Shown piece by piece: positions 50,063-57,926 of a stretch of DNA of 64,000 nt (position 1 is its first letter; the number at the start of each line of letters is the position of its first letter). Under the pieces are notes generated by a model. The model did not search any database. It saw only the letters and a program-made list of their open reading frames with translations, and was not told where the DNA came from. This DNA is from Microbispora sp. ZYX-F-249 (GTDB lineage Bacteria > Actinomycetota > Actinomycetes > Streptosporangiales > Streptosporangiaceae), in the NCBI RefSeq assembly GCF_039649665.1, contig NZ_JBDJAW010000020.1:85009-149008 (forward strand), given 5' to 3'. A program made the translations under genes and the position numbers.

Positions 50063-51360
50063 CGCACAAGACCGTGCGGATCGGCGCGCTGACCCGCGTG
50101 GAGGGCGAGGGCGCGCTGGTCGTGCACGCCCGGGACGGCCGGATCGCCGGCCTGGAGCTGCGGATCTACGAGCCGCCCCGGTTCTTCGAGGCGATGCTGC
50201 GGGGCCGGGGCCACACCGAGCCGCCCGACATCACCGCCCGCGTCTGCGGCATCTGCCCCGTCGCGTACCAGATGAGCGCCTGCCAGGCCATCGAGGCCGC
50301 CTGCGGGGCCGAGGTCACCGGCCCGCTGCGCGACCTGCGGCTGCTGCTGTACTACGGCGAGTGGATCGAGTCGCACGCGCTGCACGTCTACCTGCTGCAC
50401 GCGCCCGACTTCCTCGGCTACGACAGCGGTGTCGCGATGGCCGCCGATCACCGCGACCTGGTGGAGCGCGGGCTCGAACTGAAGAAGGCCGGCAACGAGC
50501 TGGTCACCGCGATCGGCGGCCGGCCCATCCACCCGGTCAACGTCAGGGTCGGCGGGTTCTACCGGGCGCCGTCCCGCCGCGAGCTCGCCCCCGCCGCCGA
50601 GCGGCTGCGCCGCGCCCGCGACCACGCCCTCGCCACCGTCGCCTGGGTCGCCGGGTTCGACTTCCCCGACGTCGAGCACGACTACCGGTTCCTCGCGCTG
50701 CGCCACCCAAGCGAATACGCCATCCTGTCCGGCGCGGTCGGCACCGGCGACGGGCGCGCGGAACCGGCGGGCTTCGCGGTCGCGGACTGGTCGGACCACG
50801 TGATCGAGGAACAGGTGCCGCACTCCACCGCGCTGCACGCCCGGCTCGACGGCGAGACCGGCTACCTCACCGGCCCGCTGGCCCGCTACGCGCTCAATTC
50901 GGCGCGGCTGTCCCCGCTCGCGCGGGAGGCGGCCGCCGCCGCCGGTCTCGGCCCCGTCTGCCGCAACCCCTACCGCGCCATCGTCGTGCGGGCCGTGGAG
51001 ATCGTGCACGCGTGCGACGAGGCGCTGCGCCTCATCGACGGGTACGCCGAGCCGGAGCGGCCGTGCGTGCCCGTCGAGCCCCGGCCGGGGGTCGGTCACG
51101 GCGCGTCCGAGGCCCCGCGCGGCACGCTCTACCACCGCTACCGGCTCGACGACGGCGGCCTGGTCGCCGAGGCCGACATCGTGCCGCCCACCGCGCAGAA
51201 CCAGGCGCGCATCGAGGCGGACCTGCGCGATCTGCTGGGCCCGCGGCTCACCCTGCCCGAGGACGAGCTGGCCGCGCTGTGCGAGAAGGCGATACGCAAC
51301 CACGACCCCTGCATCTCCTGCTCCGCGCACTTCCTCGACCTGCGCGTGGATCATGGCTGA
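50059..51360 (+). CDS. hydA: Group 3b [NiFe]-hydrogenase large subunit (HydA-like)
   Basis: A 433-residue catalytic subunit. The nickel-iron ligands are all present: RVCGIC (Cys63, Cys66) and the C-terminal DPCISCSAH (Cys418, Cys421). After His424 a nine-residue tail FLDLRVDHG remains, the peptide removed by the maturation protease encoded by the overlapping next gene. Other family marks are [10 protein letters not shown] and [16 protein letters not shown]. The enzyme interconverts H2 and NAD(P)H and may reduce polysulfide. No hyp maturation genes (hypABCDEF) are in the window, so they must lie elsewhere. Confidence 0.94.
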   Translation: MTHKTVRIGALTRVEGEGALVVHARDGRIAGLELRIYEPPRFFEAMLRGRGHTEPPDITARVCGICPVAYQMSACQAIEAACGAEVTGPLRDLRLLLYYGEWIESHALHVYLLHAPDFLGYDSGVAMAADHRDLVERGLELKKAGNELVTAIGGRPIHPVNVRVGGFYRAPSRRELAPAAERLRRARDHALATVAWVAGFDFPDVEHDYRFLALRHPSEYAILSGAVGTGDGRAEPAGFAVADWSDHVIEEQVPHSTALHARLDGETGYLTGPLARYALNSARLSPLAREAAAAAGLGPVCRNPYRAIVVRAVEIVHACDEALRLIDGYAEPERPCVPVEPRPGVGHGASEAPRGTLYHRYRLDDGGLVAEADIVPPTAQNQARIEADLRDLLGPRLTLPEDELAALCEKAIRNHDPCISCSAHFLDLRVDHG

Positions 51361-51820
51361 GACCGTGGTGGTCGGCATCGGGAGCGAGCTGCGCGGCGAC
51401 GACGCGGCGGGTCTGGAGGTCGCCAGGCGGCTGCGGGGCACGCTGCCGCCGTCCGTCGCGGTCGTGGAGAACGGCGGTGACCCGGCGGCGCTGGTCGAGG
51501 CGTGGTCGGGCGCCGCGCTCGCGATCGTGGTCGACGCCGTCTCCTCCGGCGCTCCGCCCGGCACGGTCCACCTGCCCGCCGAACCGCCGGCGCCGTCACG
51601 TCAGCCGAGCGGCTCGCACGCGCTCGGGCTGGCCGACGCCGTCGAGCTGGGGCGCGCCCTCGGCCGGCTGCCGGGCGAGCTGGTCGTCGTCGGCATCGAG
51701 GGAGGCGACTTCACTCCTGGTGCCCCGATGACCCCGCCGGTCCTGGCCGCGGTCCGCCGTACGGCCCGTGGGCTGCGGGAACGGCTGTCCCGGGAGCGGC
51801 CTGGCGGACCTCGAACGTGA
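51353..51820 (+). CDS. Hydrogenase maturation protease
   Basis: A 155-residue HycI/HyaD/HoxW-type endopeptidase: [22 protein letters not shown] with the nickel-probing acidic residue in RGDDAAG, then [11 protein letters not shown] (second acidic ligand) and [12 protein letters not shown] with the His ligand. It trims the large-subunit tail after nickel insertion. The ATG lies 8 bp inside hydA. Its last 110 bp run antiparallel to the 3' end of the OsmC gene, an unusually long convergent overlap. Confidence 0.9.
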   Translation: MAETVVVGIGSELRGDDAAGLEVARRLRGTLPPSVAVVENGGDPAALVEAWSGAALAIVVDAVSSGAPPGTVHLPAEPPAPSRQPSGSHALGLADAVELGRALGRLPGELVVVGIEGGDFTPGAPMTPPVLAAVRRTARGLRERLSRERPGGPRT

Positions 51821-52202
51821 CCAGCGGCGGCACCCGCAGCGTGGTGCGGACGGCGCAGTGCTCCAGGACCGACAGGAGCGAGGCGCGCAGCCCCGCGGGC
51901 AGGCCGGGGGCGTCCACCGACAGCTCGATCCGGTCGATCCGCCCGGGACACACGCCGAGGCTGTACCGCGCGGTCACGCCGACCCCGGCGGGCAGCTGGC
52001 GCTGGCGCAGGTAGTGCTCGGCGCAGCAGGCGACTCCGGCGGCCACGCTGCCCACGAACAGCTCGGCCGGCGTGGGCCCGGTGTCGCTCCCGCCGGCGTC
52101 CGCGGGCTGGTCGGTGCGGACCGTGTGGCGCCGGATCCGGACGTCGAACCGGTCGGCTCCGTGCCAGGCGACCCGGATGACGCCGTCACGCGACTCGCTC
52201 AT
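51711..52202 (-). CDS. OsmC-family protein
   Basis: A 163-residue OsmC/Ohr-fold protein: GPTPAELFVGSVAAGVACCAEHYLRQRQL holds the conserved Cys helix with AxxC, and PGRIDRIELSVDAPG and LEHCAVRTTLRVPP the second Cys region. Such proteins reduce organic hydroperoxides or persulfides, but the exact ligand class is uncertain. The conserved fold ends near TFEV; about 30 further Gly/Pro-rich residues overlap the convergent hydrogenase protease gene. It may be longer than functionally needed because its stop was lost. Confidence 0.82.
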   Translation of the reverse strand: MSESRDGVIRVAWHGADRFDVRIRRHTVRTDQPADAGGSDTGPTPAELFVGSVAAGVACCAEHYLRQRQLPAGVGVTARYSLGVCPGRIDRIELSVDAPGLPAGLRASLLSVLEHCAVRTTLRVPPLVTFEVRQAAPGTAVPAAHGPYGGPRPGPAGSSGHQE

Positions 52203-52380
52203 GGCGCACCCCCGCGTCCAATTCGGCTCTATCCGAGTATGTCCGGGGCCGGTGGCGGGTGAGCGCATACGGACCGTAAGAAGCCGGTCGCGACCTGGCA
52301 AAGGGCCGGAGCCGGGAGTGCTCCGGTTTGCGACACTTCATCTGTGGCGGATACGCGTGGCGCCGACGGGGGAGGCGGCC

Positions 52381-54081
52381 ATGATCCCGCAGACGCACCT
52401 GGACGGGTTGCTGACCGAGCTGCACACGAGGCTGCAGGCGGTCCTGTCGACGCGCGACCGGGTTCACGCGCTGCTCGAGGCGGTCGTCTCGGTGGGCGGG
52501 GACCTCGATCTGGAGACCATGCTGCGCCGGATCGTCGAGACCGCCGTCACGCTGGTCGACGCCCGATACGGTGCCCTCGGCCTGATCGGGGAGGACCACA
52601 CTCTTGTCCGCTTCGTCCCGGTGGGACTGAGCGAGCAGGAGATCGCCGGGATCGAGCACTGGCCGCACGGGCTCGGCCTGCTCGGGCTGCTGATCAAAGA
52701 ACCCCGGCCGCTGCGGCTGGCCCGCATCTCCGATCACCCCGAGTCGTACGGCTTCCCTTCCGGCCACCCCCCGATGACCGGCTTTCTCGGCGTGCCCGTA
52801 CGGGTCCGGGGCGAGGTGTTCGGCAACCTCTACCTGACGGACAAGCGCGGGGGAGGGGAGTTCGACGAGGACGACGAGGCGATCGTCGTCGCCCTCGCCG
52901 GCGCCGCCGGGGTGGCGATCGAGAACGCCCGGCTGTACGAGGACACCCGCCGCAGGGAGACCTGGCTGCGGGCGTCCGCGGAGATCACCAGGAGCCTGCT
53001 GTCCGGCGCCGAGACGCCGCTGGTGCTGACGTTGATCGCCGGCCACGCCCGGCGGATGGCCGCCGCCGACGCGGTGGCGATCCTCCTGCCCGAGGAGGGC
53101 GGGCGGACGCTGCGGGTCGCGATCACGGACGGCGACATCATCGGAGCCGGGCCGCGGGGGCGCCGGCTGCCCGTCGAGGGCTCGCTGGCCGGGCAGGTCT
53201 TCGTCCACGCGGAGCCTCGCGTGGTCGCCGACCTGGAGGACACCGACCTGATCATCGCCGTCGGGGAGGCGGCGGGCACCGGTGCGGTGTGCGCGGTGCC
53301 GCTCGGGGCGCCGGGAGCGGTGCGGGGGGTGCTGTCGCTGGGCAGGCGGCCGGGCCGCGCCCCGTTCAGCCGGCCGGAGATGTGCATGCTGCACTCCTTC
53401 GCCGGCCACGCGGCCGTCGCGCTCGAGCTGGACGAGACGCGCAGGGACGCCGAACGGCTCGGCCTGCTGGAGGACCGCGACCGCATCGCCAAGGACCTGC
53501 ACGACGTCGTCATCCAGCGGTTGTTCGCGGTCGCGATGACGCTGACCGGCGCCGTCCGGCTGGAGCAGCACCCGGAGGTGGCCGCGCGCCTGCGGACCGC
53601 GATCGACGAACTCGACGGCACGATCCGGCAGATCCGCACCACGATCTTCGCCCTGCGGGCCCCGGCCGGCGCCCCCGGGCTGCGCGCCAGGCTCGTCGAG
53701 CTGGTGGAGGGCGCGCGGGAGCCCCTCGGCTTCCTGCCCGCCCTGCGCCTGGAGGGCCAGCTCGACACCCGCGTGCCCGCCGCCGTCGGGGAGCACCTGC
53801 TGGCCGTCGCGCGGGAGGCGATCTCCAACGTGGTGCGGCACGCGCACGCCGGCCGGGCCGCCGTCACCGTGCGCCTGGAGAAGGACCGCCTGACCCTGCT
53901 CGTGGAGGACGACGGCGTCGGCATCCCCGCCCGGGGGCGCCGCAGCGGTCTGCGCAACCTGTGCGACCGGGCCGAGAGCCTGGGCGGGTCCTGCGCCGCC
54001 GAGGCCCTCGCCGCCGGGGGCACCCGGCTGTGCTGGAGCGTCCCGCTGCCGCTGACGTCAGGAGGAGGCGCCGCGCCATGA
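52381..54081 (+). CDS. devS: DevS/DosT-like GAF-GAF histidine kinase
   Basis: A 566-residue cytosolic sensor closely patterned on mycobacterial DevS (578 aa). GAF-A spans about residues 40-180, with PHGLGLLGLLIKEPRPLRL, then HPPMTGFLGVPVRVRGEVFGNLYLTDK; His129 in this stretch aligns with the heme-ligating His of DevS. A second GAF follows (to about 350), then the HisKA_3 box DRIAKDLHDVVIQRLFAVAM (His374) and the HATPase N-box AREAISNVVRHA with VEDDGVGIP. It should sense O2/NO/CO or redox state. GGGGGAGG precedes the ATG. It overlaps the universal stress gene by ATGA; no response regulator is adjacent, so it is an orphan kinase here. Confidence 0.9.
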   Translation: MIPQTHLDGLLTELHTRLQAVLSTRDRVHALLEAVVSVGGDLDLETMLRRIVETAVTLVDARYGALGLIGEDHTLVRFVPVGLSEQEIAGIEHWPHGLGLLGLLIKEPRPLRLARISDHPESYGFPSGHPPMTGFLGVPVRVRGEVFGNLYLTDKRGGGEFDEDDEAIVVALAGAAGVAIENARLYEDTRRRETWLRASAEITRSLLSGAETPLVLTLIAGHARRMAAADAVAILLPEEGGRTLRVAITDGDIIGAGPRGRRLPVEGSLAGQVFVHAEPRVVADLEDTDLIIAVGEAAGTGAVCAVPLGAPGAVRGVLSLGRRPGRAPFSRPEMCMLHSFAGHAAVALELDETRRDAERLGLLEDRDRIAKDLHDVVIQRLFAVAMTLTGAVRLEQHPEVAARLRTAIDELDGTIRQIRTTIFALRAPAGAPGLRARLVELVEGAREPLGFLPALRLEGQLDTRVPAAVGEHLLAVAREAISNVVRHAHAGRAAVTVRLEKDRLTLLVEDDGVGIPARGRRSGLRNLCDRAESLGGSCAAEALAAGGTRLCWSVPLPLTSGGGAAP

Positions 54082-54944
54082 CCCCGTTCATCGATCCGGT
54101 CGTCGTCGGCACCGACGGGTCGGCCGGGGCGACCGCCGCGGTGGAGTGGGCGGCCGACCACGCCGGCCTGCGGGGTGTGCCCCTGCGGGTGGTCCACGCC
54201 GTCGACCGCCTGCCGTACGACGGCCCGCGCTACCCGATCCCCGACTGCTACGACAAGCTGACGCCCTCGGGCCGGCAGATCCTCGACCACGCCGCGCGGG
54301 TCGCCCGAAACCGGCGGCCCGGCCTCGTCGTGACCACTCAGGTGACCGAGGGGCGTCCCGGCCGCGTCCTGCGTGAGCAGGCTTCCGGCGCCGCCGAAGT
54401 CGTGATCGGCAGTCACGGCGCGGGCGGCTTCCCCGGCATGCTGCTCGGGTCGGTCGGCAACCAGGTCGCCGGGCACGTCGCCGTGCCGGTCGTCGTCGTA
54501 CGCCCCACGCCCACGGAGGCGGCCGCCGGGATCGTGGCGGGTTTCGACTGCACCGAGACGTCCGGGGCCGCCCTGGCGTACGCGTTCGAGGAGGCGCGGC
54601 TGCGCGGTCAGCGGGTGCGCATCGTGTGCGCCTGGGAGCCGCCGGTGCCGTACGGGCCCGTGGTCGCCACGGACCTGGACGGGATGCGGCGGGCCGCCGA
54701 GGAGTACGCGCGCGGGGAGCTGCGGCCGTGGCAGGGCGCGTACGCCGACGTGAGGACCGAGCTGGACATGGTCCGCGGTCATCCGGTCTCCGCGCTCGCC
54801 GAGGCGTCGGCCCGGGCCGTCCTGCTCGTCGTGGGCTCCCACGGCCGCAACGCCTTCACCGCCGCCGTGCTCGGCTCGGTGAGCCGCGCCCTGCTCGCCC
54901 ACGCGCGCTGCCCGGTCGCCGTGGTGAGGGGCGTTCTCTCATGA
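54078..54944 (+). CDS. Tandem universal stress protein (UspA x2)
   Basis: A 288-residue protein of two UspA domains. Domain 1 opens VVVGTDGSAGATAAVEWAAD and carries the ATP-binding loop VIGSHGAGGFPGMLLGSVGNQVA. Domain 2 restarts at GIVAGFDCTETSGAALAYAF and ends VVGSHGRNAFTAAVLGSVS. The GxxGx9GS motif suggests ATP binding in both. It is translationally coupled to the DevS-like kinase, matching the hypoxia regulons of mycobacteria where such proteins are strongly induced. Confidence 0.92.
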   Translation: MTPFIDPVVVGTDGSAGATAAVEWAADHAGLRGVPLRVVHAVDRLPYDGPRYPIPDCYDKLTPSGRQILDHAARVARNRRPGLVVTTQVTEGRPGRVLREQASGAAEVVIGSHGAGGFPGMLLGSVGNQVAGHVAVPVVVVRPTPTEAAAGIVAGFDCTETSGAALAYAFEEARLRGQRVRIVCAWEPPVPYGPVVATDLDGMRRAAEEYARGELRPWQGAYADVRTELDMVRGHPVSALAEASARAVLLVVGSHGRNAFTAAVLGSVSRALLAHARCPVAVVRGVLS

Positions 54945-54963
54945 CGGAAGGCGGGCCCTCCCA

Positions 54964-55521
54964 TCACGGAAGGCGGGCCGGACGGACCCCGGGGACCGCC
55001 TGCGCGAGCAGGTCGGCCACGTGCTGTGGGCCCTGGCCCTCGGGGCCGTGCAGGTCGACCTCGCCGTCGCGCACGGTCACCTCCCACGACGTCCCGGAGG
55101 GGTAGCGCTCGCGCAGCGCGGCCAGGACGGCGTCGCGCAGCTCCTCGTCCGACCTGGCCAGCAGCGCCATCAAGTCGCGGCGGCTGACCATCCCGACCAC
55201 CCGCTCGTCGCGCAGCACGGGCACGCTCTTGATCCTCCTCGTGATCATGAGGTCCGTCAGCACCCTCGCGTCGGCGGTGTCCTCGACCGTGCTCACCTGG
55301 CGCGACATCACGTCCGCCACCGTCCGGGGCGCCGAGCCGCCCGGCGTGAAGGCGCCGCACAGCAGGTCGATCTCGCTGACCATCCCGACCAGCTCGCCGT
55401 GCTCCCCGAGCACGGGGGCGGCCGTGATGTCGTGGTCGTACAGCACCCGGATCGCCCGCCGCACGGAGTCGTCCCGGCGCAACGTGATCGCCGGGCTGCT
55501 CATGACCTCACCGGCCAGCAT
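54964..55521 (-). CDS. CBS-CBS-BON domain protein
   Basis: A 185-residue protein: CBS domain 1 (EVMSSPAITLRRDDSVRRAI, HDITAAPVLG), CBS domain 2 (DVMSRQVSTVEDTADARVLT, IKSVPVLRDERVVGMVSRRD), and a C-terminal BON-like segment (LRERYPSGTSWEVTVRDGEVDLHG). CBS pairs bind adenosine nucleotides and read energy charge. GGGAGG precedes the ATG. A 14-bp direct repeat (ACGGAAGGCGGGCC at 54944 and 54966) lies between its end and the convergent stress-protein gene. Confidence 0.87.
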   Translation of the reverse strand: MLAGEVMSSPAITLRRDDSVRRAIRVLYDHDITAAPVLGEHGELVGMVSEIDLLCGAFTPGGSAPRTVADVMSRQVSTVEDTADARVLTDLMITRRIKSVPVLRDERVVGMVSRRDLMALLARSDEELRDAVLAALRERYPSGTSWEVTVRDGEVDLHGPEGQGPQHVADLLAQAVPGVRPARLP

Positions 55522-55694
55522 CGCCCACCTCCCGCTTCTTGCTCCGGCCCCTGCCCCTGACCTGGTCATTCCATCGCCGCGGCGGCCGTGCGGGCAGGTG
55601 CCGGAGGTCCCCGCCCGTAGGGTCGTTCGGCACTGCGCCGGGTATGCCCGCAATGGTCGGATGGAGTTGGCCGGTGCGCCGCGGGGAGGAAACG

Positions 55695-56201
55695 ATGAGC
55701 GTAGAAGCCATGACCGCCGCCGACGTGATGAGCAGGGTGCTCGTGACCGTGAAACCGGACGAGTCGCCGCTCATGGCCTGGGAACTCATGCGCCGGGGGT
55801 CGATGCATCACCTGCCCGTGGTGGACGCGGGTTCCCGCATCATCGGCGTGCTCACCCGGGAGGACATCGCGGCCCACTGGTCCGGCGGTCCGGCGGAGCA
55901 GTCGAGCAGCCAGGTGCGGCAGTTGCTGGCGGGGCGCAGGTGCCCGCACGTGGCGCCCGACGCGTCGCTGCCGGCCGTGGCGGCCGTCATGCTGGAGTCG
56001 GGGGTGGACGTCGTCCCGGTCATGGGGGTCTCGGGCACTTTGCAGGGGCTGGTCACCGTGACCGACGTGCTCGTGGCGGTCGCGGGCAGGCGGGGGGCCT
56101 CCTCCCGCACCGACGAGGTGTCCGCCGGGATGTTCCGCCTGGAGCCGGTGCTGCCGCCCAAGCCCTCGCGGACCGCCGAGGACCAGCGGCAGGGACCGTG
56201 A
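55695..56201 (+). CDS. CBS-domain protein
   Basis: A 168-residue two-CBS protein: DVMSRVLVTVKPDESPLMAWELM with HHLPVVDAGSRIIGVLTRED, then CPHVAPDASLPAVAAVMLESGVDVVPVMG with LVTVTDVLVAVAG. A Pro-rich 35-residue tail follows. GGGGAGG lies seven bases before the chosen ATG. It is divergent from the CBS-BON gene. It probably senses nucleotides and may regulate a partner in the low-oxygen block. Confidence 0.85.
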   Translation: MSVEAMTAADVMSRVLVTVKPDESPLMAWELMRRGSMHHLPVVDAGSRIIGVLTREDIAAHWSGGPAEQSSSQVRQLLAGRRCPHVAPDASLPAVAAVMLESGVDVVPVMGVSGTLQGLVTVTDVLVAVAGRRGASSRTDEVSAGMFRLEPVLPPKPSRTAEDQRQGP

Positions 56202-56202
56202 C

Positions 56203-56274
56203 CCCCGGTCGCGGCTCTTCGCGGACCGTGTGCAGAATAAGGGCATGTTCCGCTCGGTGGTGATCTTCGCGTGA
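56203..56274 (+). pseudogene. Possible remnant of an alcohol dehydrogenase C-terminus
   Basis: An open stretch ending GMFRSVVIFA and TGA overlaps the GTG of the next gene (GTGA). In other actinomycetes this type of metallo-hydrolase often follows an S-(hydroxymethyl)mycothiol dehydrogenase gene whose product ends in a similar LRSVVVF. The peptide may be the scar of that gene after deletion, or a short coupling ORF starting at ATG 56245. The evidence is only a few residues. Confidence 0.25.
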
Positions 56275-56900
56275 GTGCCCGTATCGACCATGCCGTCACG
56301 TCCGGCACCTTCAGCCTGGACGGTCAGACCTTCGACGTAGACAACAACGTGTGGGTGCTCGGCGACGACGACGAGTGCGTGGTGTTCGACGCGCCCCACG
56401 ACGTCAAGGCGATCACCGACGTGATCGCGGGCCGGCGCGTCCTGGCCATCCTCGCGACCCACGCCCACGACGACCACGTGAGGGTCGCGCCAGAGCTGTC
56501 GGATGCGACCGGGGCGCCCGTCCTGCTGCACCCGGCCGACCTGCCGGTCTGGCGGCTCACCCACCCCGATCGCGAACCGGGCGGCACGCTGTCCGACGGG
56601 CAGGTCGTCGAGGTCGCGGGAACCCGCCTCGAAGTGCTCCACACCCCCGGGCACGCTCCCGGTGCCTGCTGCTTCCACGCGCCCGATCTGGGCGTCGTCT
56701 TCACCGGTGACACCCTGTTCCAGGGCGGCCCCGGCGCGACCGGCCGCTCGTTCTCCGACTTCGGCGTGATCATCGACTCGATCCGCGACCGCCTGCTCGT
56801 CCTGCCGCCCGAGACCGTCGTCCACACCGGCCACGGCGACAGCACGACGATCGGCGCGGAGCTGCCGCACCTCGACGAGTGGATCCGCCGGGGCCACTGA
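56271..56900 (+). CDS. Glyoxalase II-like MBL-fold hydrolase
   Basis: A 209-residue metallo-beta-lactamase-fold hydrolase: LATHAHDDHVRVAPEL is the HxHxDH metal motif, HTPGHAPGACCFH and FTGDTLFQGGPGATGRSFSDF supply further ligands, and VHTGHGDSTTIG the last His. It closely resembles the actinobacterial hydrolase that accompanies mycothiol-dependent formaldehyde dehydrogenase, thought to cleave S-formyl or S-acyl mycothiol. The partner dehydrogenase is absent, with only a possible C-terminal trace upstream. Confidence 0.85.
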   Translation: MSARIDHAVTSGTFSLDGQTFDVDNNVWVLGDDDECVVFDAPHDVKAITDVIAGRRVLAILATHAHDDHVRVAPELSDATGAPVLLHPADLPVWRLTHPDREPGGTLSDGQVVEVAGTRLEVLHTPGHAPGACCFHAPDLGVVFTGDTLFQGGPGATGRSFSDFGVIIDSIRDRLLVLPPETVVHTGHGDSTTIGAELPHLDEWIRRGH

Positions 56901-56917
56901 GATTCGCGTCCAGCCGC

Positions 56918-57772
56918 TTATGGCGCGACGCGGACACCGGTGACGGCGAATCGCTCGACCTCGGCCACGTGGCCGCCGGTGCTCGCCACGAGGGTGAGCG
57001 TCCGGCCCGGGGCCGCACGGAAGGTGACGGTGGTGGACCAGGGGGCGTCGTCCCCTCCGGCAGAGACGCAGCAGCGCTCGCCGAGGGGGCCGGCGCTCCC
57101 GGTTCCGCGCACCCGCACCCGGACGCGCTCGTCCACTCCCGTGATCCTGCCGCCCACCTTCACGGGTGAGGACACGAGGGCGCCGTACCGGGGGGTGGTG
57201 AGGGAGAAGGTGGTGTCGTCGGTGCCCACGACCTCCCACGGCGCCTGCGCCCCGGCGCCGAACCTGACCAGGTGGATGACGGCGGCGATGCCGGGCCGTC
57301 CGCCGCCCTCGGCGCGGATGCCGACGGAGACGCGGGCGTGCGCGCCGGTCACCTCGCGCTCGATCACCTGGTCGACCCCCTTGAAGCCCAGGAATCCCCG
57401 CGTGAACGAGAGCGCGGTCTGCGCCGCGTCCAGGTGCCAGGGCTGGTGGCCGCCGGAACGGTAGCTCTCCTGCCACTCCCGCACCTGTCCTTCGTCCGCG
57501 AACGGCCACAGCGGCTGGTAGCGGCCCGCCACGAGGGAGCCCGCCGCCGCGGAGGGGGACGCCGCGGGAGACACGGACGGGGCCGTCGTGGGGGACGCCG
57601 GGGAGGACACGGGGGGAGCCGGAGTGGCCGCCGACGCGCCCCCTTGAGCGCTCCCCGAGCCGGTCCCGCACGCGCCCGCCAGCAGGCCGGACGCGGCCAG
57701 TACGACCAGCGTCCACCGGGGTCCAACGCGCCGGGCCCGGCCGGCCCGGCCGATCGTCACGCCGCCAGTCAC
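56918..57772 (-). CDS. Lipoprotein with Gmad2-like domain
   Basis: A 284-residue lipoprotein. The signal peptide ends in a lipobox LLAGAC (Cys35), followed by a long Ala/Ser/Pro/Thr linker. The folded part has FADEGQVREWQESYRSGGHQPW near its start, then beta-rich sequence TTFSLTTPRYGALVSSPVKVGGRITG, which resembles Gmad2 immunoglobulin-like domains of germination and sporulation-associated lipoproteins. Start choice (GTG giving VTGGVTIG) is tentative; a GTG four codons later is possible. Function unknown, probably cell-surface. Confidence 0.75.
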   Translation of the reverse strand: MTGGVTIGRAGRARRVGPRWTLVVLAASGLLAGACGTGSGSAQGGASAATPAPPVSSPASPTTAPSVSPAASPSAAAGSLVAGRYQPLWPFADEGQVREWQESYRSGGHQPWHLDAAQTALSFTRGFLGFKGVDQVIEREVTGAHARVSVGIRAEGGGRPGIAAVIHLVRFGAGAQAPWEVVGTDDTTFSLTTPRYGALVSSPVKVGGRITGVDERVRVRVRGTGSAGPLGERCCVSAGGDDAPWSTTVTFRAAPGRTLTLVASTGGHVAEVERFAVTGVRVAP

Positions 57773-57872
57773 AATGCTCGCTCCCGCTCCGGACGGTTGT
57801 TTCGACTGTGAGCATGCCCTGCGGGAGCGACTCGATCCATGGACCGGCGTGATCACCTCTTGACCCGGATGG

Positions 57873-57888
57873 TTGATAGCGCTAACAA
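57873..57888. promoter_or_regulatory. LacI-type operator TTGATAGCGCTAACAA
   Basis: A 16-bp near-perfect palindrome (TTGwTAGCGCTAwCAA) with the central CG of LacI/GalR operators lies 39 bases before the GH51 start. Arabinose-related LacI regulators in actinomycetes bind TTAGCGCTAA-type sites. No lacI gene is in the window, so the regulator acts in trans. Confidence 0.65.
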
Positions 57889-57926
57889 TCGCCGAGAGCC
57901 GTCGTCCCGGTGAAGGAGACCCCCTC

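Noticed and set aside
52344..54077. Long plus-strand frame leading into the 54-kb stress protein
   Set aside because: It is a shadow of the DevS-like kinase; the stress protein starts at the ATG overlapping the kinase stop.
54944..54979. Direct repeat ACGGAAGGCGGGCC twice as an attachment site
   Set aside because: Only 14 bp, 22 bp apart, between convergent genes, with no integrase or tRNA nearby; more likely local duplication.
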